From NCBI GenBank assembly GCA_949294665.1, contig CASFID010000061.1, positions 1 through 64,000 on the forward strand: a DNA stretch of 64,000 bases, written 5' to 3'. Shown piece by piece: positions 58,786-64,000 of the stretch (the stretch's first letter is position 1; each line of letters begins with the position of its first letter). Position numbers and translations under genes: made by a program. This stretch comes from an uncultured Eubacteriales bacterium (lineage in GTDB: Bacteria > Bacillota > Clostridia > Lachnospirales > Lachnospiraceae). Under the pieces are notes generated by a model that did not search any database, had not been told where the DNA came from, and saw only the letters and a list, made by a program, of their open reading frames with translations.

Positions 58786-61218
58786 CTACTTCATAACGAT
58801 ATTTACGATCTTTTTCGGCACGTAGATCTCTTTGATCACATTTCCGGTCAGCTTATCAGCGACAGCTTCTTTTCCGGCTGTGATCGCCTCGTCTTTTGTC
58901 GCCTCGGCGGAAATGCTGATGACAGCTTTTGTCTTGCCGTTGATCTGTACCGGGATCTCGATCTCATCGTCCTTCATCTCGTTCTCATCGTAGGTCGGCC
59001 ATCCTGCCTTGAAGACAGTCTCGCTGTGTCCCAGCTGCTCCCACATCTCCTCTGCAAAATGCGGTGCAAATGGAGAGATGAGCACTGCGATGGTCTCCAG
59101 CGTCTCTTTGTCGATGCCGCCCTCTTTCTTGGCAACCTCGATGAACTTATTGTTGTACTCCATGAAACCGGATACAACAGTATTCAGGCTGAAGCTCTCC
59201 AGACGGCTTGTGATATCGTAAACCATCTTGTGACGGAGCTTGATCATTTCTTTTGTCGCCTTGATATCTTTGTCCCTGCTGTCCTGGAGCAGATTCCAGA
59301 GACGTTTCAGGAAGCGGTTTACGCCGTCGATTCCGCGGTCGTCCCACTCGGCGTCCAGCTCCGGCGGTCCTACGAAGAGTTCATACATTCTCAGGGAGTC
59401 GCAGCCGTAATCACGTACAAGATCGTCCGGAGAAACTACATTTCCCTTGGACTTACTCATCTTGATTCCATTCTTTCCTGTGATCATTCCCTGATTGAAC
59501 AGCTTGTGGAACGGCTCGTCAAAATCGATCACACCGATATCACACAGGAACTTTGTATAGAATCTGGAGTACAGAAGATGCAGTACCGCGTGCTCCACGC
59601 CGCCGATATACATATCTACCGGCAGGTATTTGTCTGCTTTTTCTCTGGAGACCAGTTCTTTATCATTGTGATTGTCCACATATCGCAGGAAGTACCATGA
59701 AGATCCTGCCCACTGAGGCATCGTGTTCGTCTCTCTTTTGGCCGGTTTTCCGCATACCGGACACTTGCAGTTCACCCACTCGTCGATCGCTGCGAGCGGT
59801 GACTCGCCGGTTCCTGTCGGCTCGTAAGATTCTACGTCCGGAAGTGTGAGGGGCAGTTCTTCCTCCGGCACCGGCACACATCCGCAGTCCGGACAGTGCA
59901 CGATCGGGATCGGCTCGCCCCAGTAACGCTGACGGGAAAATACCCAGTCGCGGAGCTTGTAGTTCACGGTCGCACGTCCCAGTCCTCTCTCCTCGATGAT
60001 GTGCGGAGCTTCTTTTTTCAGGACAGCGGATTCCATGCCGTTCCACTCACCGGAATTGATCATTGTTCCTGATGCCTCTGTATAAGCCTCTGTCATATTC
60101 TCGATCTCTTTGCCGTCTTTTGCGATGACCTGAACGATCGGAATGTCAAATTTCTTTGCGAACTCAAAGTCACGGTCATCGTGAGCCGGCACACACATGA
60201 TGGCTCCCGTACCGTAATCGGCAAGTACATAATCGGACAGCCAGATCGGCGTCTTGGCGCCGTTTAACGGGTTGATCGCATAGCTTCCCGTAAATACGCC
60301 GGTCTTCTCTTTATCCTGCATACGGTCTACATTTGACTTCATAGACGCTTCGTAGATGTATTTCTCTACCGCGTCTTTTGTCTCCGGTGTGGCGAGAGAT
60401 TTTGCAAGAGCGTGCTCGGGAGCAAGTACCATAAATGTTGCGCCGTAGAGCGTATCCGGTCTTGTCGTGTACACCGTGATCTTCTCATCTCTTCCCTCAA
60501 CCGGGAAATCAACCTCTGCACCGTATGATTTTCCGATCCAGTCTGTCTGCATCTTCTTAACCTTCTCCGGCCAGTCCAGCTTGTCGAGGTCATTTAACAG
60601 ACGGTCCGCATATTTTGTGATGCGGAGCATCCACTGGCGGAGGTTCTTCTTCGTCACTTCCGCGCCGCAGCGCTCACATTTGCCGTTTACGACTTCCTCG
60701 TTCGCAAGGCCTGTCTTACAGGACGGACACCAGTTGATCGGGAATTCCTTCTCATATGCAAGACCTGCCTTGAACATTTTTACGAAGATCCACTGTGTCC
60801 ACTTGTAGAAATTCGGATCTGTTGTATTTACTTCCATATCCCAGTCATAAAGCGCTGCGATATCGTTGATCTGTTTCTTGATATTTGCCACATTCTCAGC
60901 AGTAGATTTTGCCGGGTGAACGCCCATCTTGATGGCATAGTTCTCGGCCGGAAGTCCGAAAGCGTCCCATCCCATCGGATGAATGATATAGTAACCCTGC
61001 TGCAGTTTATAGCGGCTCCACACATCGGAGATCACGTAGCCTCTCCAGTGTCCGACATGAAGTCCGTTTCCCGACGGATACGGGAACATATCAAGGCAGT
61101 AGTATTTCTCCTTCTCTTTACCGCTGTCATCCACTTTCGGATTGACCGGGTTCTCTTCCCATCTCTCACGCCATTTTTTCTCAATTGCTCTGTGGTTGTA
61201 CACGATCTTTGTACCCAT
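58786..61218 (-). CDS. leuS: Leucyl-tRNA synthetase
   Basis: An 810-residue class I synthetase that charges tRNA-Leu. It has the HIGH-type motif LHVGH near residue 50 (YPSGNGLHVGHWRGYV), the editing domain (GATFMVLAPEH, TGAIMCVPAHDDRDFEFA with the hydrolytic Asp), Cys pairs of zinc inserts (CPSC, CERCG, CPDCG, CPVCG) and KMSKS in GIKMSKSKGNV. The start at ATG 61218 fits AGAGAGGA; an ATG seven codons upstream is less likely. Expression should be controlled by the T-box leader upstream. Confidence 0.97.
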   Translation of the reverse strand: MGTKIVYNHRAIEKKWRERWEENPVNPKVDDSGKEKEKYYCLDMFPYPSGNGLHVGHWRGYVISDVWSRYKLQQGYYIIHPMGWDAFGLPAENYAIKMGVHPAKSTAENVANIKKQINDIAALYDWDMEVNTTDPNFYKWTQWIFVKMFKAGLAYEKEFPINWCPSCKTGLANEEVVNGKCERCGAEVTKKNLRQWMLRITKYADRLLNDLDKLDWPEKVKKMQTDWIGKSYGAEVDFPVEGRDEKITVYTTRPDTLYGATFMVLAPEHALAKSLATPETKDAVEKYIYEASMKSNVDRMQDKEKTGVFTGSYAINPLNGAKTPIWLSDYVLADYGTGAIMCVPAHDDRDFEFAKKFDIPIVQVIAKDGKEIENMTEAYTEASGTMINSGEWNGMESAVLKKEAPHIIEERGLGRATVNYKLRDWVFSRQRYWGEPIPIVHCPDCGCVPVPEEELPLTLPDVESYEPTGTGESPLAAIDEWVNCKCPVCGKPAKRETNTMPQWAGSSWYFLRYVDNHNDKELVSREKADKYLPVDMYIGGVEHAVLHLLYSRFYTKFLCDIGVIDFDEPFHKLFNQGMITGKNGIKMSKSKGNVVSPDDLVRDYGCDSLRMYELFVGPPELDAEWDDRGIDGVNRFLKRLWNLLQDSRDKDIKATKEMIKLRHKMVYDITSRLESFSLNTVVSGFMEYNNKFIEVAKKEGGIDKETLETIAVLISPFAPHFAEEMWEQLGHSETVFKAGWPTYDENEMKDDEIEIPVQINGKTKAVISISAEATKDEAITAGKEAVADKLTGNVIKEIYVPKKIVNIVMK

Positions 61219-61239
61219 CTGACGATTCCTCTCTTTCAT

Positions 61240-61557
61240 GTATTAGTTGATAAAGAAAGCCTTTTCTTCTCATATCAAGAGACGAAAAGGCTTATTTTCC
61301 GTGGTACCACTCTCATTCACCCGACCGAGGTCAGATGCACTCATTGATTCTGTAACGGGAATTCCCGCTTCTGCCTACTCATACCACCTGGCAAGGTCTT
61401 TCCCTGGCTTAGCAGCGTGGCTGTTTCCTCACAGATTCAGCAGAAGAACTCCGAGATCAGTTCAGAGTTTACGCCGCTGCCTCGCACCTCCCGGCAGCTC
61501 TCTGGAAACGATACGCCCCTACTACTTCTCTTCTTTGTCTTTGCAATATTCTCATTT
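61240..61557 (-). ncRNA. T-box riboswitch leader of leuS
   Basis: The minus-strand leader holds the T-box core TGGTACCACG (around 61301-61310), complementary to uncharged tRNA-Leu ends, followed by a terminator. The 5' part has long stems including GAACT...AGTTC, within which a CTC triplet (61453-61455) could be the leucine specifier. Uncharged tRNA-Leu binding should disrupt the terminator and allow leuS expression. Confidence 0.9.
61253..61293 (-). terminator. T-box terminator hairpin
   Basis: AAGCCTTTTC and GAAAAGGCTT form a perfect 10-bp stem directly after the T-box core, followed by a short T-rich run. It ends about 35 nt before leuS. Confidence 0.85.
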
Positions 61558-61586
61558 ATTATAGAAAGAACCTTAAAATAAGTCAA
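61558..61586 (-). promoter_or_regulatory. leuS promoter
   Basis: TTGACT (61581-61586) and TATAAT (61558-61563) are 17 bp apart on the minus strand, just upstream of the T-box leader. Confidence 0.85.
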
Positions 61587-61598
61587 GACGATTTTTAT

Positions 61599-63374
61599 TT
61601 ATTTCAGTCTTCCGTGGTACATATCACTGAAAATCCCGTCCTGATCGATCAGTTCTACATATTTCCCTTTCTGGCTGATATGCCCCTGATCAAAGACGAG
61701 AATCTCATCGCAGTTCTCAAGAGTCGTCAGTCTGTGTGCGATAGAGATCACAGTCACGCCGTGCTCATTTTTCATCTTCTCGATTTCAAGCTGAATGTGG
61801 CGTTCCGATGTATTGTCCAAAGCAGAAGTAGCTTCATCCAGGATCACGATCTCCGGGCTGCGCAGGAAAATCCTTGCGATCGCGATCCTCTGTTTCTGTC
61901 CGCCTGACAGATTGCCTCCGCCCTCCGCGATCAGCGTATCGAATCTTTCCGGAAGGCTGTCAACAAAGTCATAAATGTATGCCTTTTTTGCCGCCTCCTC
62001 GATTTCTTCCTCTGAGACCTCATCATCGATCCCGTAACAGATATTGTCGCGGATCGTTCCGGCAATGAGGAAAGGGCTCTGCGGAACCAGTGCAATGGTG
62101 CCCGCAATATCATTTCTTGTCATGGAATCAATATTTCTTCCATTGATGAGGATCGTGCCCTCCGCCGGTTCCAGCCTGCATATTGCCTTGATCAATGATG
62201 ATTTTCCGCAGCCGCTGGGGCCTGCGATACCGAGGAACATCCCCCGTCCGACTTTCAGACTGATATGATCCAGGACGGTTTTGTCCTGATCATAGCTGAA
62301 CGTCAGATCGCGGATATCGATCACAGTATCGGATTCTGTTTCGCATTCTTTTCCGGCATCCTCATCCGCTGCGGGCAGATAAGAAAAGTCAGCAGGAAGC
62401 TCTGTCATCCGGAAGAAATCCTCTGCCAGTACGATACATTCTGACAGTTCATCCAGTATCCTGTGCAGTTCTTTCAACGGTGTGAGCAGCTGAGTAAAGC
62501 AAAGGTAGGCTGTCAGGACACTTCCCACGGTGATCACGCCTCTTGTGGCGAGCCATGTGGAAATCCCTATCATCAGCACGGTAAATACCGCTTCATTGAT
62601 AAATTTCAGGCTGTCATACTTCGCCATCTGCAGATGATGCTTCATCTCTTTGCTTCGCAGGTATTCTGATTTCCGGTCAAAACGCCGGTTCTCTCTCCCC
62701 ACACTGTCGGTAATACGGATCACTTCTATGCCGTTGAGCAGTTCCACGATCGTACCGTCCATGGCCGATTTTGTCTCCAGGAGTTCTACTCGTATGCCCC
62801 GCTGGGTAGTGATCTGACGGAGCACGATGGCAGTCCCGATCGGGATCACCAGCAGCATGGGAAGAGCAAGGATGACCGGCACGGTAGTAAATATCACCAC
62901 GATGGCGGCAATGCTGTTGAAGACAGCCGGGGCAAAATCCATAAAGAGCAGTTTTTCCAGCTTGACTGTTCCCTCCAGACATCGGTTCAGCCTGCCGTGG
63001 ATATTACCGGTCATATTTTTCTTAAAATAGTCCAGAGGCGCCTTTAAAAGGGAAGTGATAACAATCCCCCTTGCCTTTTTCTCTGTCCTTGTTGCTGTAT
63101 CCTCCACCATCACTCTTCTCAGGATCTTTACCAGCTCATTCGCCACATTGACTGCCAGAATAAAGACAAGAAAGGGGATTACCTTCAAAAAATCCACCTC
63201 TCTGTGCACAAGGATGTCGTCTGTCAGCCGTCCTACAGCTTTCGGCGTCAGCTGTGTCAGACCTGCGGACAGGATCATGATAAAGATGATGACCACGAAA
63301 ATGCCTTTCTGCCGGGAATCAAGCAGTCTGTATATTCGCTTTAAAACCTGCCTGAAACCTTTTGTATCACTCAT
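61599..63374 (-). CDS. ABC exporter (fused membrane and ATPase domains)
   Basis: A 591-residue half-transporter. Six membrane segments occupy about 20-320. The ATPase has Walker A GPSGCGKSSLIKAI, Q-loop LVPQSPFLIAG, signature NLSGGQKQRIAIARIF, Walker B IVILDEATSALDNTS and switch His SIAHRLTTL. It is of the MsbA/LmrA-type family and may act as a homodimer, since no partner lies beside it. Start ATG 63374 is set by AGGAGAGGG. The gene has its own promoter, a near copy of the leuS promoter, with a roughly 200-nt leader. Substrate unknown. Confidence 0.9.
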   Translation of the reverse strand: MSDTKGFRQVLKRIYRLLDSRQKGIFVVIIFIMILSAGLTQLTPKAVGRLTDDILVHREVDFLKVIPFLVFILAVNVANELVKILRRVMVEDTATRTEKKARGIVITSLLKAPLDYFKKNMTGNIHGRLNRCLEGTVKLEKLLFMDFAPAVFNSIAAIVVIFTTVPVILALPMLLVIPIGTAIVLRQITTQRGIRVELLETKSAMDGTIVELLNGIEVIRITDSVGRENRRFDRKSEYLRSKEMKHHLQMAKYDSLKFINEAVFTVLMIGISTWLATRGVITVGSVLTAYLCFTQLLTPLKELHRILDELSECIVLAEDFFRMTELPADFSYLPAADEDAGKECETESDTVIDIRDLTFSYDQDKTVLDHISLKVGRGMFLGIAGPSGCGKSSLIKAICRLEPAEGTILINGRNIDSMTRNDIAGTIALVPQSPFLIAGTIRDNICYGIDDEVSEEEIEEAAKKAYIYDFVDSLPERFDTLIAEGGGNLSGGQKQRIAIARIFLRSPEIVILDEATSALDNTSERHIQLEIEKMKNEHGVTVISIAHRLTTLENCDEILVFDQGHISQKGKYVELIDQDGIFSDMYHGRLK

Positions 63375-63589
63375 TCTATCCCTCTCCTGACTTTCGGCTC
63401 CCACCGTACTATTGTGCTATTTTACAGCTTTTCTTCCGGTGCGTCCAAAGTGGCAGATGCATCCGGAAACGGAGAGGAAGACTCTCACTCCCTCTCCGTC
63501 TGCGATCTCATTTTTTTATTTTCCGTAATGCGCAATAATGCTCTTATAATTCCTGCAATATACTTATCCGTCTGACAATATACTCAATT

Positions 63590-63618
63590 ATTATAGAAAG
63601 AGCCCCAAAATAAGTCAA
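63590..63618 (-). promoter_or_regulatory. Promoter of the ABC exporter gene
   Basis: TTGACT (63613-63618) and TATAAT (63590-63595) are 17 bp apart on the minus strand. The region around it is nearly the same as the leuS promoter, including the spacer end CTCTTTC versus TTCTTTC. Confidence 0.85.
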
Positions 63619-63645
63619 GATTTTTCGTACTGAAATGTACGCCTG

Positions 63646-64000
63646 CTACTCCTGCAGCGATCTCTTTCTGGAGATCGTCACTTTCTCATCGTAACACGTA
63701 AATATCTCCTCCACTTTTTTCTTATCCGGCTTCGGCGTGATCAGACTCACCACGGGGACCACGATAAGTCCCGCCACCATAGCTGCGGCTCCGGCATTGA
63801 TCGGAGACTCAATGAATCCGATGAACATATTTGCCACCGTGATCCCCACTCCGGCAATAAATCCCGCCCACACGGCCGCGCGGGTAACTCCTTTCCAGTA
63901 GAGCCCGTACATGAAGGGGGCAAGGAAGGCGCCTGCCAGAGCGCCCCAGGATATCCCCATAAGCTGGGCGATAAAGGTCGGAGGATCAAGGGCGATGACC
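63646..64000 (-). CDS. Sodium:solute symporter (SSS family), C-terminal part
   Basis: Only the last 117 residues are in the window; the frame is open to the edge. Hydrophobic segments GALAGAFLAPFMYGLYW, AAVWAGFIAGVGITVANMF and AAAMVAGLIVVPVVSLITP followed by a charged tail are the end of a PutP/PanF-type sodium-coupled transporter. The preceding residues PPTFIAQLMGISWG are typical of this family near segment 10. The solute cannot be told. Confidence 0.8.
   Translation of the reverse strand, partial: VIALDPPTFIAQLMGISWGALAGAFLAPFMYGLYWKGVTRAAVWAGFIAGVGITVANMFIGFIESPINAGAAAMVAGLIVVPVVSLITPKPDKKKVEEIFTCYDEKVTISRKRSLQE

Noticed and set aside
1..64000. CRISPR arrays, rRNA and tRNA genes
   Set aside because: No regularly spaced identical short repeats with unique spacers were seen; the only arrays encode protein repeats. 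No rRNA or tRNA cloverleaf was recognised; the T-box leader is the only structured RNA I can support.

Overview
The window looks like a chromosomal segment of a Gram-positive gut anaerobe of the Clostridia, most likely Lachnospiraceae. The evidence is strong AGGAGG-type ribosome binding sites, a leucyl-tRNA synthetase T-box, cdaA/ybbR, LytR-CpsA-Psr and ComF genes, ethanolamine/propanediol-type microcompartment shell genes, and a Tn1549-like conjugative element. This assignment rests on gene content and codon style, not on a search.

Layout. (1) 1-16,100, all minus strand: envelope block. It holds a secreted GH25 muramidase with a long wall-binding repeat array (cut by the window start), a TagGH-like polysaccharide exporter, a two-domain glycosyltransferase, UDP-ManNAc dehydrogenase, a TagA/WecG transferase, UDP-GlcNAc 2-epimerase and an LCP ligase; then a nucleotidyltransferase, an HPr-like protein, and the ybbR-cdaA c-di-AMP operon with two unknown membrane proteins. 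(2) 16,100-25,400, minus strand: housekeeping genes comF, recD2, mreB, uvrA, uvrB. (3) about 25,400-50,050: a mosaic integrative element beside the uvrB promoter. Its left end has two tandem tyrosine recombinases, an excisionase-like gene, an orphan MazF-like toxin and a sigma-like gene. The middle is plus-strand cargo: a PadR-controlled MATE pump, then an iron/heme-type uptake island (two ABC half-transporters, AraC regulator, ECF S, T and A components, DtxR-like repressor) bracketed by two paralogous winged-helix genes. The right end is a shortened minus-strand conjugation module (prgI, virB4, two unknown genes, sortase B, CHAP/lysozyme protein) capped by an AbrB-PIN toxin-antitoxin pair and a 125-bp fragment of a uvrB gene. 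No relaxase, coupling protein or replication gene is visible, so it is probably a decayed or composite element. (4) 50,300-64,000, minus strand: a 616-residue protein joining a degenerate cytosine-methyltransferase fold to nuclease-like domains (best candidate for an undescribed defence protein), a Bce-like two-component/ABC peptide-response module, a three-gene microcompartment satellite (EutP and two EutS/PduU-type shell proteins), leuS with its T-box, an ABC exporter and the end of a sodium:solute symporter.

How the parts work together. Region 1 reads as synthesis (WecB, WecC), assembly (TagA/WecG, glycosyltransferase), export (TagGH) and wall attachment (LCP) of a ManNAc/ManNAcA-containing wall polymer. 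The iron island has two promoters of identical design: a near-identical 27-bp upstream element, -35/-10 boxes, and a GGTTAG-N6-CTAACY palindrome at the transcription start. This predicts activation by the AraC protein and repression by the DtxR-like protein, both encoded in the island. The Bce-like module has a TTACA-N4-TGTAA box directly before its ABC genes.

Limits: family names come from motifs read by eye. Element boundaries, attachment sites and metal or drug specificities are inferences.
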